Of a stretch of DNA of 64,000 nt, positions 1 through 10,583 are shown piece after piece. Source of the stretch: Acanthosepion esculentum (Eukaryota > Mollusca > Cephalopoda > Sepiida > Sepiidae); NCBI GenBank assembly GCA_964036315.1, contig OZ038507.1:60668002-60732001 (forward strand), read 5' to 3'. The position numbers and the translations under genes are program-made. Position 1 is the stretch's first letter; every line of letters begins with the position of its first letter. Below the pieces are notes generated by a model. The model did no database searches. It was not told the DNA's origin and saw only the letters and a list, made by a program, of their open reading frames with translations.

Positions 1-75
1 TCCGGGTGTAGTTTATCGCCAGGACTAATCAGAATTTGAACTCGGCGCATCGATTCTAAACGCAAACACTGATAA
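1..75 (-). mobile_element. tRNA-derived SINE fragment cut by window edge
   Basis: Read on the minus strand, a B-box-like motif (GAGTTCAAATTC) is followed by a body whose end (around GATAAACTACA) matches the SINEs at about 25.1-25.28 kb and 30.24-30.43 kb. The element runs off the left edge. Family assignment rests on this internal match. Confidence 0.45.
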
Positions 76-1303
76 AGATCACGCTACCTGTACATTCAAG
101 GGAGCAAAAATGAGATCGTTAACCTTGAAATCTTAAGTTGAATTCGCTTTTAAATGTATTCATTTTAGAGACAAGCGCTTAAATTGCGGTTCTTAAAATT
201 CTTATTCTTAAAATGATGTTAAAATAATCAGCAAATTTATGTAATTGTTTTATTAATTGGAAGAGAAAACATAGAATGTTCACAGTATGTAATTAACTGA
301 AATTAGTCAGTTATTGTTCGTATAATGACGTAAACATGCCAGTAATTGCTAATAGATGAAATGCGCATTAAAACAGAGTTGTCGCCCTTGAATACGGACT
401 TGTCAAATTATGAGACACATCTTGACAAAAAAAAAAATTATATTCAATTACCGTATTTTATGGCATATAAGGCGCACTTTTTTTTTTTTTTTTACTAAAA
501 ATATCTTTTAAAATTCTCCTGCGTTTTATATGCCCTATATAGTTTTAAAATTCGTGATAGTCGGCCGAAATTAGCTACCTGGCAACTCCTATTAGCTTGA
601 GTAACTTTCATATACCTATTGTCATTATTTAAAAGGCTAGTATGCAGATTAAAAGTGTTATCATTGATAATATTCATTATACTAATTTCATCACGTTTAA
701 TATTAGTACTTTGTTTCACTAAAATTATATGCAATAAATTCAAATTATATGTTTGTAAAATATATTTGTTTCATTAATATTTTTCTTGCGATAACTTCCG
801 GTTGCATTGGTATAAATGCGATCAGAAACTTTATATCCTAATTATTCCAATTAGACTTTTACAAGGCGCAGATTGTACAGATCATATAAAAGAAAATTTT
901 TGACTGAATGTTAATGGTAACTGTCTTTTTTGCTCAATTGTAATAATTGCTTGATTTTTATTTTGTTTCCTTAGCTTTGGATATAATAAAGTTCTTACAG
1001 TCTCGTGTTTTTTTTTCTATTATTTTTAGTTTAATTGTAATCATGGCTTCTTTAACCAAAATAGTACCTTATAAATATAGCTTAGGCTGTACCATTTACT
1101 AATAATTTGACTAATAACTAATTTTTTCTTGATTTGCTATACTGAAATTGGGGTGTAGGAAATCATGGCTCTCCACAACTTCGTATACTTTGTAGCGTTT
1201 AGCAATGGTTGTCATTCGATTATCGTGTTCGCTCGCTGTTTTGACATCCATTTACACGAGCTCATTAGAAATCAGTTGCTAGAAAAGTGGATTGACTGTG
1301 TTG
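76..1303. other. AT-rich non-coding DNA, no gene recognised
   Basis: Only short open frames occur on either strand. Positions 452-495 hold a motif of the 'tatggcatataaggcgcac' kind followed by a T tract, possibly a transposon end. About 1140-1220 resembles the end of the LINE seen at 18.36-18.43 kb (shared ATCATGGCTCTCC and CTTTGTAGC words), so a short LINE-tail fragment probably lies there. Nothing else is recognised. Confidence 0.5.
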
Positions 1304-1499
1304 TGCTAGAAATGTGGTTCCCAACGTGAGGCGCACACCACACAGAGAGGCAAATTTGATTTTGAAAAGCGGAATTCGAGAAGGAGTTATTAACATTGAA
1401 TTTTTTCTAGTGTGTGTGAGTTAATAAATGCGGTGCATATACAATATGCATACAAAAAATGTTTGTGCGCATGTATATAAATGTCGAATTACGTATGCA

Positions 1500-1905
1500 C
1501 TGTTTTGGTTAGGTTTGATTTTACGGTATATCAACCTCAATGGGTTATTTAATGCCGACAAAATTTTTGTTGCTGGTAATATTTTTTTTCCAAAAACGTG
1601 TTACTGGTAATATTTTTCCTTCAAAAATCTATTTCCGGTAAAATTTTTCCTTCTAAAAGTCTATTTCTGGTAATATTTTTCCTTCAAAAATCTATTTCTG
1701 GTAATATTTTTCCTTCTAAAATTCTATATCTGGTAATATTTTTCCTTCAAAAATCTATTTCTGGTAATATTTTTCCTACAAAAATCTATTTCTGGTAATA
1801 ATTTACCTTCAAAAATCTATTTCTGGTAATATTGTTCCTTATAAAATTCTATTTCTGGTAATATTTTTCTTTCTAAAATTCTATTTCTGGTAATATTTTT
1901 CCACA
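1500..1905 (+). repeat. Dispersed repeat plus ~34-bp minisatellite (TGGTAATATTTTTCCTTC)
   Basis: The leader (about 1505-1570) contains 'atgggttatttaatgccgac' and is followed by about ten diverged copies of a ~34-bp unit built on CTGGTAATATTTTTCCTTC. The same leader and unit recur at 29.0-30.2 kb, so this is one repeat family whose 3' part tends to form tandem arrays. The 66-codon open frame here is a by-product. Confidence 0.8.
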
Positions 1906-1986
1906 TTACAACCAAAGATGTTTGCGGTTTCTCTCTTCTTTTTAAAATTTACACTTTTCTCTCGTTGGAACTACTATAACCTCTTC

Positions 1987-2074
1987 TCTCTTTCTCTCTC
2001 TCTCTCTCTGTCTCTCTCTCTCTCTCTATCTATATCTATCTATCTATCTATCTATATATATGTGTATTGGTAAC

Positions 2075-2154
<80 letters not shown>

Positions 2155-2170
2155 GTTACCAATACATATT
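1987..2170. repeat. (TC)n/(ATCT)n/(TA)n microsatellites with palindromic arms
   Basis: A TC run and short ATCT run lead into (TA)n at about 2078-2150. The TA tract is bracketed by exact inverted arms of about 17 bp (GTATTGGTAACACAATA and its complement), so the segment could form a long hairpin or cruciform. Confidence 0.85.
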
Positions 2171-2339
2171 TATAGTTCTTAAAGAAAGTTAAGTCAATGG
2201 CCTTTTAGGCTTTTTACAAGTGAATAAGAATTCATGTTTTGAATAATAAGAATTATATCTCAGACGGTGAGGCATCAGGATTTGAGAAATGCTTAGGTGG
2301 TGCGTGGCCAAAGAAAGGGTGGGAACCACTGTGCTAGAC

Positions 2340-2810
2340 AATTTTCCTCATCAGAATCCGTCTTATGCATTTAGAAATCTACCATCTAACCCTCGTCCGT
2401 GCATTGTATACAGTAGCCATATCTGGTCTGGTGCACCTGCTGTACATCTCGAGATTCTTGACAAAATCCAAAGAAGGATCTGCAATCTAATCGATCCTGA
2501 CCTGGCATCTCAACTTCGGTCACTTTCTCACCAACGTGATGTGGCTTACCTCTGTCTTTTCTACAAATATTTCCATGGCAACTGCTCTGATGAGTTTTTT
2601 ACCCTGATGCCCTAACTACATGAATTTAAGCTTGCTACAAGATTGGACATTAGGTCTCACAATTTTACTGTTGAACAACCTACATGCAACCGTATATTTG
2701 ATAATTATCGTACTTCTCGCCTGTGGCAATATCTTCCGATTTCTTGCTACCCTACCACCAACAATCTTTAAAAATTTGAATGCAACTCCGGTCACCATCT
2801 TCTGTCTTCC
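2340..2810 (+). pseudogene. LINE (CR1/jockey-like) reverse transcriptase C-terminal fragment
   Basis: The frame encodes the region just after the RT domain of CR1/jockey-type non-LTR retrotransposons: an SHIWSGAP motif, then RRICNLI, then a LSHQRDVAYLCLFYKYFHG segment, and a stop near 2613. Similarity continues past the stop with further in-frame stops (FTVE- and SRLW-like motifs near 2660-2750). The same protein tail is better preserved at 46.9 kb, which supports the call. The copy is 5'-truncated and inactive. The hAT element ends 8 bp upstream, so the LINE may once have extended farther left. Confidence 0.75.
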
Positions 2811-3200
2811 TGACGTCTGTTCTTTTATTGTCTTGTCTCTTCACAAAAGACTTCTCGTTCTCTTTCACACCCAGTCTTAGTGGCATTATCGCCATCTCCT
2901 ATCTTCCTTAAACCTGTTTTTTTATTGTCCTTTCTCCTCACTAATATCTTCTCATTCTCTTTCACTCTCAATAACCCCTTGCGTCTTTGTGGCATTATCG
3001 TCTTCTTCTGTCTTCCTGAAACACGTTCTTTTATTGTCCTTTCTCCTCACTAAAGTCTTCTCATTCTCTTTCACTCTAACTCCTTGCGTCTTAGTGGCAT
3101 TATAGCCATCTTCTGTCTTCCTGAAAGCTTTTCTTTTATTGTCCTTTCTTCTCACTAAAGACTTCTCTTTCACTCTCAGTAACCCCTTGTAATCCTAGTC
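2790..3200 (+). repeat. Tandem duplication of LINE 3' untranslated region, ~107-bp unit
   Basis: About four copies of a pyrimidine-rich unit carry 'tagtggcattatcgccatct' (2878, 2987, 3092; spacings 109 and 105 bp). The unit resembles the end of the adjacent LINE family ('CCCCTTGCGTGCTAGTGGCA' at 15.3 and 47.45 kb). The array therefore looks like an amplified LINE 3' end. The 73-codon minus-strand frame is incidental. Confidence 0.65.
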
Positions 3201-3329
3201 TCTTTCCAGTTAACTTTGACCTTCAAAAATTTAAATGTACTGACAATCGTTATTTTTTGTCTTCATTATTCTTGTTCTTTTATTATTCTCTTATCTTAAT
3301 AATGTTTTTCTTTTCTTTTCTTACATTCT

Positions 3330-3640
3330 TTCACACTCAGTAGCATTACAAGATATGCAAATGATACAGTTATTATAGTAGACACGGAAAGAAAACTACA
3401 AAAATATAATATTCTACACTTTCTTAAATCAAAATGTTTTCCAAAATACGACTTCAACAAAACTACAATATAAAACACATATATCACCGCCTCTAGTAAT
3501 CATGTCGACAGAAATATGTTTTTGCAAAATAGCTGAGTATAATTTATTATATATTACTTCAAAGCTCCTAAGAAAATTAAATTTCAGCATTAAATGACCC
3601 ATAAGGAATTGATGTGTCGTTAAACAATCTAAGAATTGTA
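3330..3640 (+). repeat. Dispersed repeat, single copy of the 4.9-5.3 kb family
   Basis: Positions 3400-3640 match both arms of the inverted repeat at 4890-5335, including 'tcaccgcctctagtaatcat' and the end 'catttaatgccg' in inverse form. The family is AT-rich and non-coding. A further partial match lies at 48.43-48.54 kb. I do not recognise it as a named element. Confidence 0.65.
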
Positions 3641-3656
3641 ATAAAACCTTGAATTA

Positions 3657-3677
3657 TCTCTATCTATAAAAGGCAGG

Positions 3678-3719
<42 letters not shown>

Positions 3720-4452
3720 CGAATGCACGGCCGCAATTTTCGACGGATTTGCACCAAAATTTACATGCACATTCTTCAAGTTAGTAGAAAGTCCAAGACC
3801 GACTTTGAATTTCCCAACTCCCATCGATAGTAGAAATAATCGAATTTTTCATGCTTCTACGGTAGTTTTCATGTAGTTTGCGGCCATTTTCTACTGGCCA
3901 GAGTGAGAGCCTATAGCTGGCTGCCACGAATAGGCAGGAAGATTCTATTGGCCAGCGTGAGAGCCAAAATCTGACTGACATGAATGTTAACTAGCATGCT
4001 AGCATGCAAAAAAAATCGATAGCTGCATTTGTCACAAGTGGGAAAAATTTAATTCTGCATGGCACTTTACTCCAATTGGCTCATTCGCTTGCTTAAACTC
4101 AACGTTGATTCTGATTCCGCAGAACTGGGTTGGGTGTGAAAAAGTATTTGTTGTTAACATTCTTTTTTCATTCTGTTTTTACAGTTACGAGCCCTTTTTT
4201 AAAGCTGATCGTTTTGTGTTCATTTTGTTTTGTTCTTTTTTCGTAACAGATTTAATGTTTAGTATAGAGCTTAGAAAAAATTCGCAGTGTGAGATTGGCA
4301 AGAAGTAAGGCATGTAGCAACATCAGCACGGCAAAGGGCACTCCTTTAAAGGCAAGGAAGGGCAAAAATATTTTAAGTCAAGTGATAGCGAATGCTGTGT
4401 GAGTCGTACGATTTTTGAATCAAGCACGGGCAACGCCGGGCCATGCTGCTAG
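3657..4452 (+). mobile_element. Non-autonomous Helitron-like element, copy 1
   Basis: The element begins TCTCTATCTATAAAAGG and ends GCCGGGCCATGCTGCTAG, with a GC-rich potential hairpin (around CGGGCAACGCCGGG) about 10 nt before CTAG. It sits between a host A (3656) and T (4453). TC at the 5' end, CTAG at the 3' end, a subterminal hairpin and A/T insertion without duplication are the accepted hallmarks of Helitrons. A (TG)n tract lies near the 5' end. No Rep-helicase is encoded. A second copy in opposite orientation lies at 53780-54550 with the same ends. Confidence 0.8.
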
Positions 4453-4889
4453 TTTACCGCTAAAATACTTACCTTATTTACAGCTTGAGAATTAATAAGG
4501 GATTTAATATTGACTCCTTAATCAAGTCCGTTACCAACAATAAACTGATTTTTCATTGCTTCAGCTAGACGTTTCACAAATGCTTCATAGATGCCTTAAT
4601 TAACCAAAATTCGATTAGCAGAAATTCAGAAAGTGAATTGAAGAAAGATTAAAACATTTTATTCAACTTGAAAGAAACTAGTTTAAAAATGATCTCGTGT
4701 TTCAGCCTTCATATTGAAAAATGTTCACTGTATTCCCCAAATGGTATAAGTATTATTTATTGATGTAAGTAATTACTTATTCAGGTTTTGTAAATACCAC
4801 ATAGTTTGAAGGATTAGGGAGAATGAAAGTAAAACATAGTTATTAACATGAAAGAGCTATTTGATGACATTAATGCATATAATATCCTG
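4453..4889. other. AT-rich spacer, nothing recognised
   Basis: No open frame, tandem repeat or transposon end was identified between the Helitron-like element and the inverted repeat. Confidence 0.5.
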
Positions 4890-5335
4890 CAATGTCTTTA
4901 AAAAACCAAATTGTATTAGAAAATACGGCTTCAGCAAAACTACAACATAAAACACACATATCACCGCCTCTAGTAATCATGTCGACAGAAACATATTTTT
5001 GCCCAAAAGCTGGGTATCATTTATTATATATTACTTCAAAGCTCCTAAGAAAATTAAATTTCGGAATTAAATGACCCATAAGGAGTTGATGTGTCGTTAA
5101 TCGATTGATTTACTGGTTTAACGACACATCAATTTCTTATGGGTCATTTAATGCCGAAATTTAATTTTCTTAGGAGCTTTGATATGATAAATGATGCTCA
5201 GCTTTTGTGCATATAGATGTTTCTGTGGACATGATTACTAGAGGTGGTGATATATGTGTTTTATATTGTAGTTTTGTTGAAGCCGTATTTTGGAATATAG
5301 TTTGATTTAAAAAAAAAACTGTAGAATATTATATT
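4890..5335. repeat. Large inverted repeat (~215-bp arms, ~15-bp spacer)
   Basis: The left arm (about 4890-5100) and right arm (about 5112-5335) are inverted copies of the AT-rich dispersed repeat at 3330-3640. The arms meet around 'gatgtgtcgttaatcgattg'. Arms differ by scattered substitutions, so the palindrome is not brand new. It could fold as a long hairpin if transcribed. Confidence 0.85.
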
Positions 5336-6060
5336 TTCGCAGTTTTCTTTCTGTGTCTGCTATCAACATTGTGTCATCATATTTCTGTTGCCCCACTTTG
5401 CCTCTTCGTCTGTGAGGTAATTGTTCAGCCTCAACTGCCATATAGCTAGATTGATATTACATAACAATTCGGCAATCTTTTCTTTGCTTTTAACAAAAAT
5501 TTCCTGTTTTCTTAATATATTTGGAAGGGATATTTCATATTTTAATGCATTTTCGAACTTATATTTGTTTACATTTTAAAAAAGAGAAAAGAACGATATA
5601 CTTTACGCTTTGATAAACCCTGTTATTGTTCACTGAAAGAAATTTCAGTTTGAATAATAAAATAAGATATTGCGTGAGATCGAATCAACATTTGTCAGTG
5701 ATGTGGAATTTTCCGGTATAAACAGATACGGCAATAAAAGTCAATCGGCCGGATATAATTGTGAAAGATTTTCTAGAAGAATAAAAGTGCGTGCTTATTG
5801 AGTTGAACAGTCCCTGTTGATGCAAACATTTCTGTCAAATTGATCCACAAACTAAACACAAGAATCGAGAAACTGAAATTCAGAAGAGGAGACGTCTCAA
5901 AACTCAATGCCATTTTTTATTCAAGCACCTCGAACCATTTCCTAAAATGAGGAAGATTATTTTCCAAATTCCCTGATAAATCGAGGGTTACGGTTGAAAT
6001 CCAAAGAATTGCACTCATGAGTACCTGCCAAATCCTGGAAAAAGTTTTATCAATGTGACT
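5336..6060. other. AT-rich non-coding DNA, nothing recognised
   Basis: No protein similarity, RNA gene, or clear repeat was found. Reading frames are short on both strands. Confidence 0.5.
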
Positions 6061-6064
6061 ATAC

Positions 6065-7860
6065 TATTAAAATTTGCATGCACATTCTCAGATATATTCA
6101 CAAAACCCTACACACTTGAATACACATTCTCATAGAGTTACAAAATCCTACACATTTGCATACACAGACTGATATATTCCCACAACCTTACACATTTGCA
6201 TACACATTATTATAGATTCACAGAACCTTACACATTTGCTTACACATTATTATAGATTCCCAGAACCTTACACATTTGTATAAACATATTATAGATTCCC
6301 GGAACCTTACACAATTGCATACACATTATTATAGATTCCCAGAACCTTACACGTTTGCATACACATTATTATAGATTCCCAGAACCTTACACATTTGTAT
6401 AAACATATTATTATAGATTCCCAGAACCTTACACATTTGCATACACATTATAATAGATTCCCAGAACAGTACACATTTTCATATACATTATTATAGATTC
6501 ACAGAACCTTACCCATTTGCATATACATTATTATAGTTTCCCAGAACATTATACCTTTCCATATACTTTATTATAGATTCACAGAACCTTACACATTTGC
6601 TTACACATTAATATAGATTCCCAGAACGTTACACATTTGCATATACATTATTATAGATTCCCAGAACCTTACACATTTGCATACACAGTATTATAGATTC
6701 CAGAACCTTACACATTTGCATACACATTATAATAGATTCCCAGAACGTTACACATTTTCATATACATTATTATAGATTCACAGAACCTTACCCATTTGCA
6801 TACACATTAGTATAGATTCCCAGAACCTTACACATCTGCATACACATTTTTATAGATTCCCAGAACCTTACACAGTTGCATATACATTATTATAGATTCC
6901 CAGAACCTTACACATTTGCATATACGTTATTATAGATTCCCAGAAACTTACACATTTGCATATACATTATTATAGATTCCCAGAACCTTACACATTTGCA
7001 TACACATTATTATAGATTCCCAGAACCTTACACATTTGCATACACATTATCATAGATTGCCAGAACCTTACACATTTACATACACATTATAATAGATTCC
7101 CAGAACCTTACACATTTGCATATAATTTATTATAGTTTCACAGAACCTTACACATTTGCCAACACATAATTATAGATTCCCAGAACCTTACACATTTGCA
7201 TATACATCAATATAGATTCCCAGAACCTTACACATTTGCATACACATTATGATAAATTCCCAGAACCTTACACATTTGCATATACATTATCATAGATTCC
7301 CAGAACCTTACACATTTGCATACACATTATTATAGATTCCCAGAACCTTACACATTTGCATGCACATTATTATAGATTCCTAGAACCCTACACATTTGCA
7401 TACACATTATTATAGATTCCCAGAACCTTACACATTTGCATACACATTATTATAGATTCACAGAACCCTACACATTTGCATACACATTATTATAGATTCC
7501 CAGAACCTTACACATTTGCATACACATAATTATAGATTCCCAGAACCTTACACATTTGCATACACATAATTATAGATTCCCAGAACCTTACACATTTGCA
7601 TACACATTATTAAAGAATCCAAGAACCTTACACATTTGCATACACATAATTATAGATTCCCAGAACCTTACACATTTGCATACACATTATTATAGATTCC
7701 AGAACCTTACACATTTGCATTTAGATTATTATAGATTCCCAGAACCTTACACATTTGCATACACATTATTATAGATTCCAGAACCTTACACATTTGCATA
7801 CACATTATTATAGGTTTCAAGAACGCTACATATTTGCATGCACATTCTTCTATTATGACA
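6065..7860 (+). repeat. 40-bp minisatellite (CAGAACCTTACACATTTGCA core), ~44 copies
   Basis: The unit is 40 bp: CAGAACCTTACACATTTGCA followed by TACACATTATTATAGATTCC. It repeats about 44 times. Copies at both edges are diverged and the centre is most uniform, as expected from unequal exchange. Because 40 is not a multiple of 3, the open frames within it are artefacts. The last copies trail off at about 7850-7910. Confidence 0.95.
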
Positions 7861-8089
7861 GTATACTGCACATTTGCATGCACATTCTCACATATTCACA
7901 GAACGCGGCACATTTCGCAATGATTTCTTTCCATATTTTGAATGGCTTTTCCAAGACTGCTCAAGAATGTTATTACAGCGGCATAATTTTTCACTTACAG
8001 TCTCTTCCTTTAATATGTTTACACATTTTAACTGTTCATACACTTACACATTTCAATCAAAGTTTACACCAATATAAAAAATGATACGA

Positions 8090-8275
8090 CGTCACACGAT
8101 TATGAAAATTGATGCTGGTTAAGTCAGCTCCATATTCAACCAACTACATCAACAATCGTGATCTGCTGACTTGCTGTGAAACCTGAAGACAACTCGGAAA
8201 ACAAACAACCAGACTCAAAACACGACAACAACAACAACAATAATAATAATTTAATTAACAGTAAGAATTAAAAAA
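8090..8275. repeat. Short dispersed repeat ending in AAC/AAT microsatellite
   Basis: A segment with 'acctgaagacaactcgg' leads into (AAC)n(AAT)n. A related segment ('acttgaagacagctcg') precedes the ACT/AAT tract at 11.55-11.69 kb. Both suggest a retroposon whose tail is a trinucleotide run, but too little is visible for a name. Confidence 0.4.
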
Positions 8276-8316
8276 AATAATAATGTATAGCTGACCGCTC
8301 GTATTCGAGATACTCG

Positions 8317-8727
8317 TCTACTAGGGCAGCTAGCCAATCCCTATTACAGACGCTTGCTCAGGCACATTTATGTTTGTTCAACACCCACAGAGCCAACCTG
8401 TGGTTTATACTGCAACTATGCTGAGAAGACCTCAGTTACAGTTTCTGGGAGAGAGCGTGTTATCTAGCATGATCAACAATGTGATCGGCCACGATGACTT
8501 GTGACTTCGTCGTAGCACAGCTATCGACGACCTCCATGGGTTCCGTCTACCCAATTTCACTCACAAGGCTTCGGTCAACTCCTGGTGTGGTTGTCAGGCA
8601 CGCTGGGATCGACCCCTCCAGTCCGATAACACCAGGAAGTTTCCTGCCAGACGAATCGACGATGAGGAGATTCGAACCCGGGTCTCATGTTCCGAATGCG
8701 AACGTTCTAACCACTCGGCCACGTGCC

Positions 8728-8729
<2 letters not shown>
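8317..8729 (-). mobile_element. Long tRNA-derived SINE, copy 1
   Basis: On the minus strand the head starts TTGGCACGTGG, carries an A-box-like segment (GTGGTTAGAACG) and an exact B box (GGTTCGAATC), followed by a ~340-bp body ending near TGTGCCTGAGCAAGC. A second copy in plus orientation lies at 13499-13904 and matches over head, body and end. The (AAT)n tract at 8728-8790 abuts the head, not the tail. The long body is unusual for a simple tRNA-SINE. Confidence 0.8.

Positions 8730-8792
<63 letters not shown>
8728..8792. repeat. (AAT)n microsatellite
   Basis: Uninterrupted AAT repeats abut the head of the SINE. Confidence 0.95.
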
Positions 8793-8795
<3 letters not shown>

Positions 8796-8960
8796 CTAGC
8801 TAAATTCTTCTCTTACGAACATTTCTTTTAATAACAATATAAAAATAATTCATCAGACGATGTTATTTTATTTATATGGTAACTGGACTTTTGGCGATTC
8901 CTTTAGTTTCCGTCGTTCGACACTGTGCTTCTGAAGAATGCCGCTTTTATAGCAGATACA
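8793..8960. other. Unassigned spacer
   Basis: No recognisable feature between the AAT tract and the U2-like sequence. Confidence 0.4.
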
Positions 8961-8961
8961 A

Positions 8962-9024
8962 TATGTTGTTAGCCTTTTGGCTAAGATCAAAGTGTAGTAC
9001 CTGTTATTTTCGGCTTAATCTGAT

Positions 9025-9028
<4 letters not shown>
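8962..9028 (+). pseudogene. U2 snRNA-derived fragment
   Basis: The stretch from about 8965 contains GCCTTTTGGCTAAGATCAA, then GTGTAGTACCTGTTATTTT and CGGCTTAATCTGA. This follows the highly conserved 5' part of U2 snRNA: the stem-loop I side, the branch-point recognition region and the segment before the Sm site. It differs by small changes (an extra A, C for T), lacks the canonical first bases, and ends in (CT)n at 9026 with no 3' half. No proximal sequence element or TATA box was identified upstream. It is best read as a truncated retropseudogene, or a U2-derived portion of a SINE. Confidence 0.75.
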
Positions 9029-9055
<27 letters not shown>

Positions 9056-9110
9056 TTCTATCTTCCCTTCTTTCTTTCTTTTTTTGTTTATTTTTTTTCT
9101 TCTTCTTTCT
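9025..9110 (+). repeat. (CT)n and T-rich tract
   Basis: A CT dinucleotide run is followed by a T/C-rich tract directly after the U2-like fragment. Confidence 0.85.
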
Positions 9111-9119
9111 TCGCGATTA

Positions 9120-9197
9120 AATCGGAATAGACGATTGTTTATGAGATACTGGCAAGGCGTAACGGTCGTGCGAACTAACGAAGGGAGGATCAAGCAC

Positions 9198-9244
<47 letters not shown>

Positions 9245-9245
9245 T
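9120..9245. repeat. Short dispersed repeat ending in (AAT)n
   Basis: About 9125-9170 ('gtttatgagatactggc') is an inverse match to a repeat at 61.34-61.38 kb. It is followed by (AAT)n at 9197-9240. Confidence 0.5.
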
Positions 9246-9254
9246 GATGATAAA

Positions 9255-9676
9255 GAACAATCAAGACTAATCGCCCTGACATCGGGATTAGAGACCGGAA
9301 AGACAAAATGTGACTCCTTATTGACATGGCAGTCCCTGCAGACTGCAATGTATCTTTGAAGATCTTCAAAAAGTTATCAAATTACAAGGACCTTGAAATC
9401 GAAATCTCAAAAATGTGGCTCATGAGGAAATTAACAATTCCACTTGTAGTTGGAGCCCTCGGATTGATTGGAAAATATTCCTATAGACTCATTAAAGGAA
9501 TCCCATTAAGCCCATGCTTCAAAGAAATACAAAAAAAATGTTCTCACAAATACAGCCCACACCTTACGAAGGGCTTTTTCAAAACTGCTCAGTGGAAAAA
9601 CGTTGCCATTTCTGACTTTATGTCTCTGGTCGGGACTCTGAAAGAAATGAGTATACACCAGAAACCAAAAGAAAGA

Positions 9677-9680
<4 letters not shown>
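9255..9680 (+). mobile_element. RLE-type LINE tail (Dong/R4-like), copy A
   Basis: The sequence encodes the C-terminal region of a non-LTR retrotransposon: LLIDMAVPADCNVSLKIF, KDLEIEISKMW, and VVGALGLIGK, followed by a conserved 3' end with GAAAGAAATGAG and an (AAT)n tail. Its order (a PD-like pair, then LIDMAVP) is consistent with the PD-(D/E)XK-like endonuclease of RLE elements. The named precedent is Dong (R4 clade), known to insert into TAA repeats. The first part is frameshifted (near 9300) and 5'-truncated. It abuts (AAT)n on both sides. Confidence 0.7.
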
Positions 9681-9734
<54 letters not shown>

Positions 9735-9735
9735 G
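9680..9735. repeat. (AAT)n tail/target microsatellite
   Basis: AAT run between RLE-LINE copy A and the next LINE tail. Confidence 0.95.
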
Positions 9736-9774
9736 CAACAAAAGTTAATTCAGGTAAAAATGTAAAAAATGAAA

Positions 9775-10178
9775 GTGTTCAGACAGACTACATTCCTTAG
9801 TTCCACCAGTCTTAACCTTTACGGCTAAGACCCGCCATGCCACGCCCATTGTAGTCAACTACCCTCATGACGTTCGTTTTCCCTTGGTGAGAATTCAGTT
9901 CCACTTGAGTAACTTCTTTCCAGGAACTACTGACTTGTGGTACCAAAGGTTGCATCTCCGATCACTACAGTATTAACCTGTTCAAGTCTAGGTTTAACCG
10001 TTATCTTCCCCACATATCCGCATAAACTGTGCCTCTTACTCTGTGACCCTCTACCTCAAGTGACTGCCAGGCCTTGTGGTGAACATCATTGTATAAAAAT
10101 AAAGTCTCTGCCTAATCATTTTCAAGGATTTTATTAATTTATGTTCAATAATAGTTTCTGAAAAAAAAAGTAATAATA
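9775..10178 (+). mobile_element. Second CR1/jockey-like LINE tail, copy 1
   Basis: A broken frame encodes LSNFFPGTTDLWYQRLH and flanking residues, typical of the extreme C-terminus of CR1/jockey-type ORF2. It is followed by about 200 bp of 3' UTR with AATAAA (about 10095) and a short A/AAT tail. A close copy lies at 59000-59495. In both places it directly precedes (AAT)n and RLE-LINE tails in the same orientation, so the pair appears to be a duplicated composite. Confidence 0.7.
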
Positions 10179-10186
10179 ATAATAAT

Positions 10187-10505
10187 GAAATTGAAATCTA
10201 AAAAATGTGGCACATGAGAACCACAATAATTCCTGTTGTAGTTGGAGCCCTCGGATTGGTTGGAAAAGATTCCTATAGACTCACTGAATGAATCTCTGGT
10301 TGTCCATGCTTTAACGAAATACAAAAAATTGTTCTCACAAGTACAGCCCACACCTTACGAAGGACTTTTTCTATGTAAAATATGTGCAATTTTTTTTCAA
10401 AAACTCATCAGTGGAAAATGTCATGTTGCCATTTTTGACCTTAGGTCTCTGGTCAGGACCCGGAAAGAAATGAGTGTACACCAGAAATCAAAGGAAATAA
10501 AATAA
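10187..10505 (+). mobile_element. RLE-type LINE tail, copy B
   Basis: The copy begins abruptly at GAAATTGAAATCT after (AAT)n, and encodes VVGALGLVGK and the end of the C-terminal domain with frameshifts. It ends with the shared 3' end (CTTAGGTCTCTGGTC, then GAAAGAAATGAG) and AATAAAATAAT. The 5' junction is the same position in the element as in copies C, G and H. Confidence 0.75.
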
Positions 10506-10527
10506 TAATAATAATAACAACAACAAC

Positions 10528-10581
<54 letters not shown>
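10506..10581. repeat. (AAT)n with AAC interruptions
   Basis: Trinucleotide run linking RLE-LINE copies B and C. Confidence 0.95.

Positions 10582-10583
<2 letters not shown>

Larger units (their letters stand above)
1312..2331 (+). mobile_element. Non-autonomous hAT-type element with target-site duplication
   Basis: The left end reads ATGTGGTTCCCAACG and the right end is its inverse, GGGTGGGAACCACTG. This fits hAT-type terminal inverted repeats (CAGTGGTTC-like). The element is flanked by TGCTAGAA (1304-1311) and TGCTAGAC (2332-2339), an 8-bp duplication with one mismatch, as expected for hAT. No transposase is visible inside. The 1.0 kb interior holds a GGTAATATTTTT minisatellite, TC and TA microsatellites and a small palindrome, so it has been further invaded or expanded. 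The element interrupts DNA just upstream of a LINE tail. Confidence 0.75.

Noticed and set aside
6065..7860. CRISPR-like array (40-bp repeats)
   Set aside because: Repeats are contiguous, diverged and lack unique spacers, and the DNA is eukaryotic. It is a minisatellite.
8962..9028. Functional U2 snRNA gene
   Set aside because: The 3' half including Sm site and stem-loops III-IV is missing and the sequence runs into (CT)n.
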